Assembly (NCBI GenBank): GCA_036365145.1
Contig: JAEOAD010002231.1
Span: 1,178,001 to 1,242,000 of the forward strand
DNA from: Orientallactaga sibirica
Taxonomy: Eukaryota > Chordata > Mammalia > Rodentia > Dipodidae
Direction: 5' to 3'
Length of the DNA: 64,000 nucleotides
Shown: positions 21,861 to 34,504 of the stretch, piece by piece
Layout of the letters: each line of letters starts with the position of its first letter
Numbering within the stretch: position 1 is the first letter of the stretch
Position numbers and translations under genes: made by a program
Notes under the pieces: model-generated
Told to the model about the DNA's origin: nothing
What the model saw: only the letters and a program-made list of their open reading frames with translations
The model's database searches: none

Positions 21861-22239
21861 TGAGATTGAAAAAAAAGAAAACAAAACTTTTTTTTGCAGT
21901 TATGAATTCAAACAAGTTACCTTTGTTGTTTTAGACACAATGAACACAGCTTTCAGTGTTTCAAAAGGTTTCAAACAGTTCAATAACTAATTGTTGATTG
22001 AGTCTGTATTTATACGTGTGTACAAATTTAATCCACCTAAACTATAATGTTTATTAATTATCATCTTTTTATTAGCTTTATATCAGTAGGAAGCTCTAAA
22101 AGTAAATTTGAAAACTGCAAAGTATTAGAGGTTTCATCAGTGGTCACAGACTGCTGACTGGTATATTAATGAAACAGAAATAGGTGCTATAAATTTCCAA
22201 ATTTTTTTCTTTACATTTATTTATTTATTTAGTTAGTTA

Positions 22240-22368
22240 GTTTTTTGAGGTAGGGTCTCATTCTAGCTCGGTGTGACCTAGAATTCACTATGTAGTGTCA
22301 TGGCGATCCTCCTACCTCTCTCTGCCTCCCAAGTGCTGGGATTAAAGGCATTGTGACCATGCCCACTT
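22240..22368 (-). mobile_element. B1 SINE
   Basis: Minus-strand copy: 'ttgaggtagggtctcattct', 'gcctcccaagtgctgggatt' then 'aaaggc'. Immediately downstream, in its own reading direction, of a DIP copy. Confidence 0.87.
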
Positions 22369-22381
22369 TCTTTTCTTTTTG

Positions 22382-22583
22382 TTTTAAATATTTTTATTTA
22401 CTTATTTGCAGAGGAGAAAGAGAGCAAAGAATAGGCACACACGGGCCTCCTGCCACTGCAAACAAACTCCAGCTACATGCATCACTTTGTGCATCTGGCT
22501 TTTTGTGGGTCCTGGGGAATGGAACCCAGGCTGTTAGGCTTTGTAAGCAAGTGACTTAACCATTGAGCCATCTCTCCAACTCA
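22382..22583 (-). mobile_element. DIP-like tRNA-derived SINE
   Basis: Minus-strand copy: tail 'aaatatttttatttacttat' at its left, 'ccactgcaaacaaactccag' in the body and 'gagccatctctccaac' at its right end. Confidence 0.87.
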
Positions 22584-22869
22584 CTCTCTGAAAATTTTCT
22601 ATATGCTTTCATAGATATAAAAAATGTTACACGTACTTGCTACACAAATTCGAAGTAAGGCACAGGGCTTAAAATTCTTATGGTAAAGAAATTTTTCAAA
22701 TTCCTATAATGGTTCACAGAGAGGCAGACAAGAACATGTCCGAAACAGCAGTAGGTTAGTTCTAGACCACCCATCCTCTTACTTGGCCTTCCAAGGCACA
22801 CAGCCTTGAGGCAGCTGGGGAGGTTACAGACTGACTAGGCTCTCAGCCCGCTAAAGACCACCTCTATGT

Positions 22870-23045
22870 ACTGTTTGTCTATTCTCCCACAGTTCCTAGA
22901 ATGTGAGCACCACCGAGCAGCAACTTCGCTTGCTCTCCTCTGAATCCCGATACCTCCTTTATGTAATGATTCTGTCATCCCTGTATGCATACAGTACATA
23001 TCACATAATAGGCTCTCCGTAGTTATTTGTTGAATAAACGAATGG
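22870..23045 (+). mobile_element. L2 LINE 3' fragment
   Basis: The stretch 'ttcctagaatgtgagcacca' ... 'cacataataggctctccgta' then 'gttatttgttgaataaacga' fits the L2 3' end (clear parallel to the 'agtaggcgctcaataaat' motif). Confidence 0.7.
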
Positions 23046-23294
23046 TGGTAATTCATGACTTGGGTCTCATTGCATTAGCCTTATTCGGAGCTGCATGTAA
23101 CATGAAGGAGGAAGTACAAGATGTAATTGAGTTAATTTGGGGTTTCCCCCAACTGCTCTTTGATCTTCTGGACATCCGTCAGATTCCGGCATCTATTTAG
23201 CTCACACACACCTCCCAGCACTTTTCTCCGAGGTGAACCTGCCTGTAGGGGAAGCAAATTCACAGGAGCCTTTTCCTGAGGAAGAAGTAATGAT

Positions 23295-23296
<2 letters not shown>

Positions 23297-23329
<33 letters not shown>
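23297..23329 (+). repeat. (TG)n microsatellite
   Basis: About 16 TG units. Confidence 0.95.
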
Positions 23330-23332
<3 letters not shown>

Positions 23333-23339
23333 CTCACTC

Positions 23340-23440
23340 ACGCTGACTGTGAGATTTGAGGAGTCATTTTACCTCTCTGGGTTTAAATGTCCTTAGTCTT
23401 AAAAGGAGAGAGTTGAAATGGATAATTAGCTATCTGAGCT
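23340..23440 (+). mobile_element. Possible MIR fragment
   Basis: It contains 'tcattttacctctctgggtt' followed by 'taaatgtccttagtctt', resembling the MIR core. Short and diverged. Confidence 0.45.
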
Positions 23441-23559
23441 GTGGTTTATAGAACCCCAGGTACTTTATAGAGTGAGAAGAAAAGAGCCAAGGCCAAGCAG
23501 TGGAGCCAGAAGGCCTCACCTCTTGTGAGCAGAAGAGCCTTCTGAAGTCGCCTGTGTTC

Positions 23560-23715
23560 ACAGCCACCCAGTTTTCTAGCTGTTATCCTGGGCATGTTAC
23601 TTTGGCTTTCTGTTTCTTCACCTGTAAACAGAGAAGACTATAATATTTCTTTGTAGGGTTGTGGCAGTTAAATAAGTCAATGCATATAAAACCTGGTGTG
23701 TGGAAAATGCACACC
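23560..23715 (+). mobile_element. MIR SINE
   Basis: 'gggcatgttactttggcttt', 'ctgtttcttcacctgtaaac' and 'gggttgtggcagttaaataa' follow the order of the MIR core and 3' part. Confidence 0.75.
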
Positions 23716-25520
23716 ATTTTTTGAGATTTTATTTATCAGTTGTCTTCTATACTGGTTTCCCCATAATGTTTGGATCTAAAAGGTTTATATGTCTCCTGTT
23801 TCTACTCAAAAATGTTAAGGCGTTCAGGTCTTTAAGCAGAGCACAATGCAGACTAGTAATTACAAAGGGCCCCTAGACTGCCATGCAGCTCTCTAGCCTC
23901 TGCCCCACCAATGCCATTAACAGCACACCTCAGGCCGCCCGCCAGCCTCTCTCCCTGTGTTTAGCAGGGACAATGGGAGCTGCTTTTTTTCTCCTGGAGA
24001 TTATTGCTCAGTCCCATTCAAATGGCCTCCACGTAGCTGGGTGTCTGATGCCTGATGCTAGACAGCGAAGGGCTCCGTGGCTAATTGCTTGCGTTCCTGT
24101 GAAGACGGAAGGGAAAGATAAATTTCCTTAATAGTCAACATTTCAGGGAAGGCATTTTCTTAACAGAAAATGGTAAATATCTGAAAAGATAGAAACCTCG
24201 GGCAGTTTCAAATGCGCAAGGAAGGAGTGCCTAGCAGTTCAACTACTTTAAAATTCCTTTTCTGAAGATACTGCATGAATCTAAATAAAAGCTCAATGAG
24301 TATGGTAATTATCCCACTAATAACCTTGCTCAGAAACTTCTTTATCAGTGATTTCACTTCCAGAAGCCAGAAGGACTTCAAGGCATCTCCTTCCTCTGCT
24401 TACCTGGGGAGGAAGCTTTATGGTAATTGACATCATTCTCTGAAACTGAGATTAGGGCACAATCTCTTTTCAGACCCACTTCAATCTTTACACCCCTTAA
24501 CCAGGGTAGTCCTTTATCAAGTCACATTTCTCTCATTTCCTTTCCCAGACATTTTAATATTTGTACTCGTTTTTGCTCCCTGCCTTCTTCTTGCCTTCTG
24601 TTTCTCTCCTCTCTTGGCCCCCTCCTTCCCTCCCTTCCCTTGATCAGTATAAAGGGAAAACATTCCCTGCCTGTTCCTCAAGACTACCGATGGACAGGGT
24701 GCCTCTGTCCCAGAAACATCACAGGATTAATCCAATTTGCCGGGGCATGTAGGACCTGCAAATATTTATGGGCAACAGGGAAGCAACTAACTCAAGCACA
24801 CAAAACAGAGGAACTGGGCAGAGGAATGGCTAAACGTCACTGCCCAAGTGTCCCCAGACACCAGGTGCAATTAGCCAGCAGTGTGTCCCTTTGTCCCTTT
24901 GGGGTGGGAGGGTAGGGAAATGGGAGGGGGGTTGAAGAGTCTGTTCCCAGCCTCAGGAACAATACACATATTTATTCTCTCTACTTTCCTCGGCCCCAGT
25001 ACATTTCTAACTGTCAGACTTTTGGAGGTTGAAGGGACAATGAGGTGGTCAGAATCCTCCCACACATCAAACCTGACATGTCTGGCTTAGATGGTCAACT
25101 TATACTTCTGAGGAGGGAGAAAACATACCCAACCCCATTCACCTTCCCCCACCTCAGCCTCTAAATCTGTTAGAAAATGTCAAGGGATTCGGAGCTCTTC
25201 CCACTTTCATATCAAAGTCATTCTGAGCTATTATTCCAAGGTGGATTCATAGCTTTTTCCACATTTGTGCCAGAACACATGAATTCTTTCACAGGGCAGG
25301 GCTTAAGAAGAGAGGAATTTTGAGAATATTCTTTGTTATACTTTAGATAGAGGAATTTAGACAATACATGCACTGCTTCATTTGTAGGCTTGTATTAATA
25401 CGGGGGAAAATATCCCACAAGTGGTTACCAGTCTTTTCTTACAGTCTGCCAGGAATGGGATAACTCACTAGCACAAGGACAACTCAATCATGAGTACCCA
25501 TTCTTATTCTTGAGAAAACA
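23716..25520. other. Repeat-poor unassigned stretch
   Basis: About 1.8 kb with no named transposon. A plus-strand open stretch at 24427-24915 (162 codons) has no recognisable family and is serine/leucine-rich, as CT-rich DNA tends to encode. See the candidate element at 23880-24330. Confidence 0.45.
23880..24330. promoter_or_regulatory. Candidate conserved non-coding element
   Basis: Repeat-free sequence with motifs such as 'gtggctaattgcttgcg', 'ggtaattatcccactaataa' and 'aaagataaatttccttaat'. Enhancer-like by texture only. Confidence 0.28.
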
Positions 25521-25524
25521 GACA

Positions 25525-25613
25525 TTTTGAGGTAGGGCATGGTCTTCAGTCCTAGCACGTGAGAGATTGAGGCTGGAGGATCCATTGGTTCAGGAATTAG
25601 AGACTAGCTGTAT
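25525..25613 (+). mobile_element. Diverged B1-type fragment
   Basis: It reads gaggtagggcatggtcttca, 'gtcctagcacgtgagagatt' and 'gaggctggaggatcc', a degraded B1 5' half. Confidence 0.5.
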
Positions 25614-26245
25614 TAATTAGTCAGGGTTCTCTCTCTCTCTCTCTCTCTCTCCTTGGTTTTTTGAGGCAGGGTCTCACAGCGATCCTCCTACCTCTGCCTC
25701 CCAAGCGCTGGGCCACCATGCCCGGCTCATCAGGGTTCTCTTGAGGAATAGAACTGTTGACGAATAAATGTATATTACCAAGGAAAATTATTAATGGTCT
25801 TACATATTATGGGTTGGGTAGTTCATCGATGACTGTCTGCACACTGGAGAGCCTGAGAACCTCATAGCTGCTCGGTCTTTCATACTAAATACCTCAGCAA
25901 TTTCAATCTGGTTCTGAAGGCCTGGAAGGGTCCTGGAGAGCCACTGCTCCTTAGCCCACAGTGCAAGGCCAAAGAGGCTGGAGTCCAGTGTCATCAAAGG
26001 ATAGCAGCAACAGGGTAGATGCACTCAGCAGTGTGAGGGGCGAATGCAGGCAGGGAAAAGGGGCGGCTCTTTGCTGGAACCTCTCTGAGTATATAGGCTA
26101 TCACTGGAAGGGCTACCTGCTCTGGAGAAAGGTCTTCTCCCCTCAGTTAATCCTTCCTGAAAACATCCACACAGATATGCTCAAGAGCCATGCCTCTTCC
26201 TTAATTGCTAACTCAAACTGACAACAGAGACTAACCATCACACTA
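25614..26245 (-). mobile_element. Probable L1 3' UTR segment, minus strand
   Basis: It begins 'attaattagtcagggttctc' and ends 'acagagactaaccatcacac', the boundaries expected for a reversed rodent L1 3' UTR. A B1 fragment interrupts it at its left end. The central part is diverged, so the family call is moderate. Confidence 0.6.
25652..25729 (-). mobile_element. B1 fragment inserted in the L1 segment
   Basis: Minus-strand B1, 'tttgaggcagggtctcacag' to 'gccaccatgcccggc', with an internal deletion. The 11-bp direct repeat tcagggttctc at 25621-25631 and 25730-25740 brackets it and a CT microsatellite (25629-25651). Confidence 0.8.
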
Positions 26246-26988
26246 GTTTAGGCAATGCAGTGAGTCCCCATCTTGAAACAAGACACAATACCCATGTATG
26301 TATTAAAATCAAATGAAGATTTGTTTACCAACTGCATTCACCCATCAGTTTCTTGTCTACCTCTTAGAGTGTCCCCTCAGCTAAGTCACGTTGCTATCTT
26401 GTAGAGCGCATGTGCTGGGTTTGTCTTCTTGCTCCGTGTTTGCTCATGTCTTCCAAGACCATAACAGTCTTCTATTGGAATGGGTCTCAAATGTGCATCT
26501 TTGAAGAATTCAGGGCTCTGCTTCTCCTGATAGAAGCCAAAGGAGACTGGTTGTTCCATCTGTTCTTCCTGACAGCCAGGACCTGGTCATGTAGCCAGTT
26601 GGAAGCTCTGAGTAGGATTTTTAATATGGAGCAAGGGGAGCCACAGCCTGAGACTATTCATGGAGGCAGAAAAGGGTCCAGCAGCAGTGGCCACAAGTAT
26701 GCCATGAAGGTGGTGCCAGGGGTGGCACCCTGGCTAGCTGGTTCTTGTGGTGTGACCACAGTTCTGCCCTCCGTTGCCAGCCTCCCTTGGCCCTCGTGTG
26801 CTTTTCCCACCCAGTTCTCTAGTCTTCTGATGATCCTTCAAGTCACAATAACCTCCCAACACATTCCTGTTTCGACTGTTATCAGCCACAGCATGTTTGT
26901 TATACCCGTGAGTCCAGACCCATTCTCTTTGCTTCACGATTTTTGCAGATGCAACCCTACCTCAAAAAACAAAACAAAACATTACATT
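26246..26988. other. Unassigned stretch with a long open frame
   Basis: A 228-codon open stretch begins at 26410 but runs into the SINE at 27002, where TTTA repeats give meaningless IYLF residues. The unique part (about 190 codons) has no recognisable domain. Not called as a gene. Confidence 0.4.
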
Positions 26989-27001
26989 TTCACAGTTTCT
27001 T

Positions 27002-27017
27002 GTTTTTTTAAAAAAAT

Positions 27018-27068
<51 letters not shown>

Positions 27069-27249
27069 TTTGAGAGAAAGAGGCAGAGAGAAATAGACAG
27101 AATGGGCATGCCAGGTCCTCCAGCCACTGCAAATGAACTCCAGATGCTTGTGCCCCCTTGTGCATCTGGCTCACATGGGTTCAGGGAATTAATTGAGGTC
27201 CTTTATCTTTGCAGGCAAGTGCCTTAACCACTAAGCCAACTCTCTAGCC
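27002..27249 (-). mobile_element. DIP-like SINE with expanded (TTTA)n tail
   Basis: Exact 13-bp TSD ttcacagtttctt at 26989-27001 and 27250-27262. The tail, read on the plus strand, has grown to roughly fifteen TTTA units at about 27013-27071. Confidence 0.93.
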
Positions 27250-27262
27250 TTCACAGTTTCTT

Positions 27263-28899
27263 ATTTTTAAACCAAAGCTATCCATTTAGTCCAGGTAGTT
27301 CAGTTTGCTGTCCCACTTGCTCACGCATCCATGTGCCCTCTTGTCTCTGCTCATGAAAACACAGCTCCCTCCTCTATCAAGGTCTAGATTTGATACTTTC
27401 ATAATGTGGTCTCGGATGTACAGACACATGACATTGATGACTTAGACTCAGTAAAGGAGACTCTTCAGTCATTCTGTTCCATATTCTGATAAAGTCATAT
27501 CACCTTTGGTTCTTAGTTGTGTATTCGTGCATGTTAATTTGTAGTTTTACATCATAAGGTCAGGATAGCTCTGCTTGAGTGATTCCAAAGTGCCTAATGA
27601 TTCAGTTTTACCTGTTTTCTTCCATGAGTAAGTCTCACCCCATGTCTCATTCCCCAGGAGTGTTTTTGGCTCATCCTTTATCTTTTATCCACTCTCCACA
27701 CCCCCAGGCAACTGGGTAGCCTGTCCAGAACATTCTCTAAATTATATAGCTAATCCTGCCTAACAAAAGCCACCTGTGTATGTGGCTGCCATTGAGTCAC
27801 TGGCTCAGTTCCTGTTTCCCATACACGGTTGTCAGACCCAAGATACTGGGTGGCTTTAGGATGCCACCCATCCCTTTCCTTCCAGAATGATCTAGTTCAG
27901 TCCAGCCTTCAGATTCACGTCTCCAATAATTAATTAAAATGCATATTTCACTGCCTCGTCTTAATTGATCATGGATTTAGGTGAATGGGGAAAAGCAAAA
28001 CAGATTATTTATTTGTTGGACCATTATTACATGTCTGGCCTGGCATTAGACATCTTATAATCTTGATGTAACTTATCTGACTAGCTTCCTGTGCAGTGCA
28101 ATTGTCTCCGTTTTAGGGATCAGTCAAAGCTTACGTCTCTGCAAAGATCAACATCCGTTAAGTGGAGAATCTCAAAATCAAACCCAGTCGGCCCAGGCTG
28201 CACTCTCCTTGGCCAAGTCCACCATCTAATGGAGCTCAAGTAAGCGACTGAGGGGTGCAGAGTGGAGAGTGGCGAAGCATGCCACAGTTCACCATGTCGA
28301 TAAACAGCACGAGGCTGAAGAGAGGCACATAGTCGACAATGCCATTTCTCCCAAGAAACAAGCCTGAAGCCACCTCAGCCTCTTGTGAAGACTGGGCTCA
28401 GCACGCTCAAATAGTCATTCATCCAGGACATTCCTCATCCTCGAAGCCATTCTTGGCTTGCAGTGGCCGGAGGGTTCTTCCAGTCCATCATGCCATCCAG
28501 ACCTTTTAGAGTAAGCAAGATCCAAAGTCAGGAATGAGCCTCACCATGGTTTAGGCTGCTCTCATGCCTCTCTCCAAAAAGGCACAGCCACTTAGAGACA
28601 CACGCCATCTAACATGAAATTCTCTTCTGTGTAAATCGCTTCTGCCTCATGCCTTGACTTGCTTACAAATTAAAAAAAAAAAATGTTCAGTTTGAATTTT
28701 GTTTCCATTTATTGATTCCAGAGCAGTCAGGGACAAGATAAAAGTTTTGGTCTCTGAGGAAGAATTGGTGACATTATGTTGACAGCACTGGCCTATTTTT
28801 TGTTTTGAAACCTGCTACTGTGTTGGTGGCAGAAGAAAGGCATTTATCCTCACAAAGGCTGTATGCAATGCAATGCCTCCAACCACTAAGGGACCAGCA
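27263..28899. other. Repeat-poor unassigned stretch
   Basis: About 1.6 kb with no transposon recognised except possible MIR-like traces near 28030-28170. No exon is supported. Confidence 0.4.
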
Positions 28900-30271
28900 G
28901 TTACATGGGAAGACACTTCTCATACCAGGAATTCCTCCACTGTCCCTCCAATGGGAGGAATAGGACTCTTTCTGTCACTTCCAGCGCTAACAACCTGAGT
29001 TTCCACCTCTGGCTGTCAGCTTCCCACCCAGGCCTAACAGCAATTTGTAACTCTGCTTACCCAGACTCTTCCACTGTCAGCATTTTTGTTTGTAAAATGA
29101 GCAATGTGCTCCCCATGGGCTGGCTCCTCTGTGAATCCAGCCACAAGGGCAGCTCACCAAGAGGGCCAGCTGGTCAGGGAAAGCAGAAGTGGCCCGTCAA
29201 GCTCTCTCTAGAAGCCAAGTGCCAGGTCTTCATGTGTGGGATCTGCGGCATCAGAGAGATCAGCCCAGGAGGAAGGAGCACTGGGTGAGATGCTTGGGAG
29301 GTCTGGGCAGAGGCAGTGCCCTCTGGGCAGCTGCTTTCTTTTGAAAGATGGTCTCCTTTTGAGAAAGGAGGCTTGGAGGTGAGGCAAGGAGGTGCTAGGA
29401 GTCTGTCCCAGCTCACACTACAGGAACACAACAAACCACTTGTCAAGTGATAAACACACAGTGAGGAAATCACAAACCGCAGCAATGCGGAGGGCCTTGG
29501 TGGCCGGCTGTGACATTACAATACCACCCTTTTGAGCAGAACATCTGCTCAGCAGCAGTGTGAGGATTGGGGTCTCACGTTCCCATGCTAAAGGGAAGAG
29601 GAAGACAGTGAATGGAAGAAACCCATGGGACAACTTCCCCAGAAATCCCAACGCCCTTCTCCCTCCCTCCACTGCCATCACCTCCTCTACCACATGCAAA
29701 AGATTTTCTCTTCCAGGACCATAAACTGTGGCAGTCCAGCTACCTGGTTTGACATGTGGAAAAGGAGGTAAACCCACCTTGCTCTCCTCCCAACCCCCTG
29801 CCATCAAAAGGGAAAAGTGCAGACTCACACTTTTATCAAGCACTCAAAGGGTTCCATGGGAACGTCACACTTTGTTCTATTCTGGCTTCCTTTGCAAGGG
29901 GTGGGGGTGGTACATCTTCAAACGCCTGCTGGCTTAAATGGTGACAGCTGCATGCAACGGGCTTGCTTACAGCCCGCCTGGTGCAATGAGAGATAACTGC
30001 AGGGTAAGACTTCAAAGACAGGCTCACTGCAACCATTCCAACAGCCTGGGGCTGCTGCCTCCAGTTGGTAGCTCCCTGCATGCAACAAGTGAGCCCAAGG
30101 GAGCTGAAAAAATGAGGCCTTTTTCACATGCATTGCAAACCAGGATACCAAAAGGCAGGAATGACCCTGCAGAGGTGTCTAGAGATGCCTGCAAAGTCCA
30201 CAGCAATGCCTCTGTCTTATTCAGATTGTGAGCAGAACCAGCTTGTCATAGCATGGTAGTCTGACAAGTAC
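28900..30271. other. Repeat-poor unassigned stretch
   Basis: About 1.4 kb, relatively GC-rich. Overlapping open stretches on both strands (for example 28905-29288 and 29418-29843) have no family resemblance; several simultaneous frames on both strands argue against any one of them being real. Confidence 0.4.
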
Positions 30272-30283
30272 TCTTGTTTTTTA

Positions 30284-30475
30284 AAATATATTTATGTATT
30301 TTTGATTTAATTGGGAGAGAGAGAGAAAGAGAATGGGCATAACAGGACCTCTAGCCATTACAAATGAACTCCAGACGCATGTACCACCTTGCATATGTGG
30401 GTCCTGGGGAACTGAACCCGAGCCCTTTGGTTTTGCAGGCAAGTGCCTTAACTGTTAAGCCATCTCTCTAGGACA
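30284..30475 (-). mobile_element. DIP-like tRNA-derived SINE
   Basis: Minus-strand copy: 'tctagccattacaaatgaac', 'gcaggcaagtgccttaactg', then 'taagccatctctctagga'. A weak direct repeat (cttgttttttaa / ctggttttttaa) may be its TSD. Confidence 0.87.
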
Positions 30476-30537
30476 ATAATCTGGTTTTTTAAGTGGTCAG
30501 ACATTACTTTTCATGATCTGAAAATTAGTTAAGATCT

Positions 30538-30539
<2 letters not shown>

Positions 30540-30570
<31 letters not shown>
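30540..30570 (+). repeat. (TG)n microsatellite
   Basis: About 15 TG units. Confidence 0.95.
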
Positions 30571-31265
<695 letters not shown>

Positions 31266-31399
31266 GATGACCACGGGAGAGATATTACATTGTATTTGTT
31301 AAGTGAAAACAGCAAAAGTTTAGAAGGATAAGTGAAATAATGCAAGTAGCATGGCTACTGCCCATCGTCAACCATGCAAATATTGAAGTCATTATCACT

Positions 31400-31560
31400 T
31401 GTACATCTCTGTGCCCAGATCAAATACCATTTCCTTAATGAAGCTTTATATCTCAGCCTGAGAAAATATCTCCTCCAGAACTGGATCTACCCACTCTGCC
31501 TTTGGCACTCATCACCACCCTAGTGTCACATGACTCCATGTTATGCTCTAGCCTGCTTCA
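31400..31560 (+). mobile_element. Probable L2 LINE fragment
   Basis: The order 'cccagatcaaataccatttc', 'ccttaatgaagctttatatc' and 'ggcactcatcaccaccctag' follows the L2 3' region ('caaatgtcacctcctcagag' onward). Diverged. Confidence 0.5.
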
Positions 31561-31981
31561 TAATGAATGGCCCTCCTTCCCGCTCTGTTCAGCTAGGCTG
31601 ACTTGGTTCTGCAACTTGAAAGGAAGCCTAGTAATTAATAAGTAATTAACAAACTATGATGCATTCACATGCTAGAATATGAGGGAAATTGGCTTACAAG
31701 GTAGGGGAAATGTTAGTGATAATTGTTAAGTTCCTTTAACAGCAGAGTAGAAGACTTACTATGTTTGCAAGCAATAAAACAGAAATCACCAACATTGTTG
31801 CATATATGCCCATATGTAAAAAAGATACTGCTGGGAAATATCCTAAATAATCACAGTGGATATTAGCCATAAGATTGTAGTTTTGTTTTTCACTGTGTAT
31901 CTTTATATTTTTTTGGAATATTTCCCACTGCTATTAATCAGGAAAACAGAAAGTAATATGTTCTTATTAAGGCAAACTGTG
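31561..31981. other. Unassigned stretch
   Basis: About 420 AT-rich bases. The segment near 31605-31680 ('gcaacttgaaaggaagccta' ... 'actatgatgcattcacatgc') repeats the theme of 31110-31165 ('gcaacttaaaaggcatctaa' ... 'taatgatgcactcatacag'), suggesting a diverged local duplication. Confidence 0.4.
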
Positions 31982-32335
31982 GGATTGGGAAGATGGCTCC
32001 ATTCATAAATCACTTGCCTTGCAAGTGTGAAGACCTGCGTTTGGACTCCCAGCATCCCTGCAAATTCGAGATGGGTGTAGCAGCCTGCCTATAATCCTAG
32101 CACATTGGAGATGGGTTCAAGAGATCCCCAGAGCAAGCTGGCTAGCTAGACTAGCCGAATTGTCAAGCTCTGGACACAGTGAAAAACCCTATTTCAATGA
32201 ATAAGGTGGAGAGCAATGAAGAAAGACGTCCAGTGTCAACCACTGGTCTCTGCATGTGTATACACAAATGCAATCAAGCCCCCCCACACACCCACACACA
32301 CATGGTACACACATACACATACACAAAGACAAATT
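31982..32335 (+). mobile_element. B4/RSINE1-type composite SINE
   Basis: Full copy: head ggattgggaagatggctcca, middle 'gcctataatcctagcacatt', 'ctagactagccgaattgtca', then aataaggtggagagcaatga and a CA-rich tail. Confidence 0.82.
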
Positions 32336-32399
32336 GGAGGTATGAAAAGGAAGATAAAAGTTCATTGAGAATATGATGACTTTTCAACTTCATTTGCTC

Positions 32400-32560
32400 A
32401 TCTAATAAATGTCTTTAGAACAACTACTGTGAGTGCAAGGTTGTGACAAATGCTAAAGGGAAGAGCCGGTTATGAGATAGATCCTGACCCCAAGAGACTT
32501 AATATGAGTTGAGGAGATGAAACACAAACAGTTATGATAATACAGGAAAGCAAAAAAGGA
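32400..32560 (+). mobile_element. Ancient mammalian interspersed repeat fragment
   Basis: 'aataaatgtctttagaacaa' ... 'gagatagatcctgaccccaa' resembles the same old repeat class as 12905-13010. Confidence 0.4.
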
Positions 32561-33183
32561 AGAGGCAAGCTGAGGGAATTTGATAGGAAGGATGCCCATG
32601 GATGGGTATTACTGTGTGTGTGAAGTGTCGGGTGGTGGCTTCCCTGATAGGCTCTTGAGGGAGGGGGCAGGACAAGCTCATTGGTAATCCTGATATTTAA
32701 ACAATTGTTGAAGTCAGGAATATAAATATTTTTAGTTTTCAATTTGTAACCTTTCTCTCACTTGTATTTTTCCAAGCTCTGAACTACAACGAAATGACAA
32801 AAAGTAAACAACTGAAACAGAAAAGGAAGCAGGGCTTAATAGTCTCCGCTAGGGTTTCTCTTCAGGCCAGTAAGTGTTACATAGTTTTATTTTGAAATGC
32901 TGTAAGGGTTTGAATTCTAGGCAAATTTTATGAAAATTAAGCTCATCTCAGGATGCTTCTGTGAGGAAATTTATCTGATTTTCTTAGAGCCAATAAAAAT
33001 AATTTAATTCTCAACCCTCTTCTTATTGAAAATGTCCATAGTTTTTAAAAAGCACTTTTGTGACATTAAGGTTCAAAAGATGCAAATTTATCTCACATAA
33101 TTAAAAAAACTATAATGGTGGAAATTTCATCACTCTTCAAATTTTCTAGGGTTTCTACTCCACTAGCTAATAAAAAATGTTGA
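32561..33183. other. Unassigned AT-rich stretch
   Basis: No named repeat or exon. Confidence 0.4.
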
Positions 33184-33416
33184 TGGGCTAGAGAGATGTC
33201 TTAGCGGTTAAGGAACCTGCCTGCCAATCCTTAGAATGTTGGTTCCATTCTCCAGGTCCCATGTTTACCCAGACGCAGTGACACAAGGGTGCAATGCTGT
33301 ACTTGCCCACAAGGGGGTGCACATATCTGGAGTTCATTCACAGTGGCTGAGAGGCTGCTGGTGTGCACATTCTCTTTCTCTCTCTCTCTCTCTGACTCTC
33401 TCTCAAAAAAAAAATT
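33184..33416 (+). mobile_element. DIP-like SINE, body type III
   Basis: Same extra segment as at 14526: 'gtgacacaagggtgcaatgc', 'gcccacaagggggtgcacat' and 'ctgagaggctgctggtgtgc'. Ends in a CT run and a plain poly-A tail. Confidence 0.87.
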
Positions 33417-34504
33417 GATAATCTAAAAGCACGGTAAGTCCAAATAGTTGGTTATTTTTTTCTTTTGTAACACTTGTGGGAAGAAATAGAAATGGCACCC
33501 TAACAATCATCCTTTAAAAGAAATTATTGACTGTTGACTGGAATTACAGTGGGCTGTAATAGAAATGGGATACATATATTGGTTGGTTAGAACCTATCCC
33601 TAATACAACCTACCATATCACCTTAATCAAAGGTGACATTTAGGCCAGAATGTCCAAAAAGAAAAAAATAATAATAATCAGAAGTTTCTTTGGTCAAGAT
33701 CAGAACCTTTTGATACCTCCCAACAGCTCTCCAAACAGATTTGGGCTTTCAAATGCTTACAGAAGTTTCTCCACATCAAAGAGGAAATATACACTTCTGA
33801 GATCTGGAGAAAAACACAATGCCATGGTCTCAAGGAGGACATCCCGAGGCTACCACTAGCAGCAGTTTTGATCAGCTCCTCAGAGGCGTGTTTGGAGGTA
33901 GAGGCTCTGAATCACTTCTCACCACATAGAGTCAGGGATCCACGATGACATCACAGAGCTGAATTCAGCCCAGCCCACAGCGCCAAATGGCCTTCCAAAC
34001 TGACCCATTCGTGGAGGTGATGCCAGCAACAGCTGCCTGCAGTTCAGGGTTGCTCCAGCCTTCTCCCCTTTTCTGGGGCTTCCCCAAACTCCTCTTTCAA
34101 TAGCACGGCCAGAGATTGCCAAAAGCTTGGCAGGTGCTTCAGCCCGCGAAAGTGTAGATTCACCCATTTTATCTTATCACGTCTTAACTTACAGAACCGA
34201 AACTGGAGCCTCCAAGGCAATTTTCTAAAACCATTTAAGTCATTAAAAAATGCATAATATTATCAGTTACCATTTATAGCTGCTGTATTTCTAGTAACTG
34301 GCATTGTTGTTACTTTAGGCAAGCCAGAAAATAAGCATACCAGGAACTGACATGGCATGTTATGTCACCAAAACAAAAGGGCTCACACTGAAAAATGATA
34401 GTCTGGCTTCTCTGCCGGTTTTGCCCTTCCTTCTCGAAGCTATACCTGTACTCTTCTTTTCCACTCTCAATATGGTGTCAGGTATGGAATAAAATAAGAA
34501 ATAG
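33417..34504. other. Unassigned stretch
   Basis: About 1.1 kb with an AAT simple repeat near 33666. Open stretches on both strands (33650-33859 plus, 33919-34167 minus) match no protein I know. Confidence 0.4.

Noticed and set aside
24427..24915. 162-codon plus-strand open frame
   Set aside because: CT-rich DNA giving S/L/P-rich residues; no homology, no plausible exon borders, and another frame is also open over part of it.
26410..27096. 228-codon plus-strand open frame, the longest in the window
   Set aside because: It ends inside a SINE, where TTTA units encode alternating I/Y/L/F. The unique part has no domain, codon bias or splice context that I recognise.
28905..29843. Multi-frame open region as candidate exons
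   Set aside because: Frames are open on both strands at once, as expected by chance in GC-richer DNA, with no recognisable domain.
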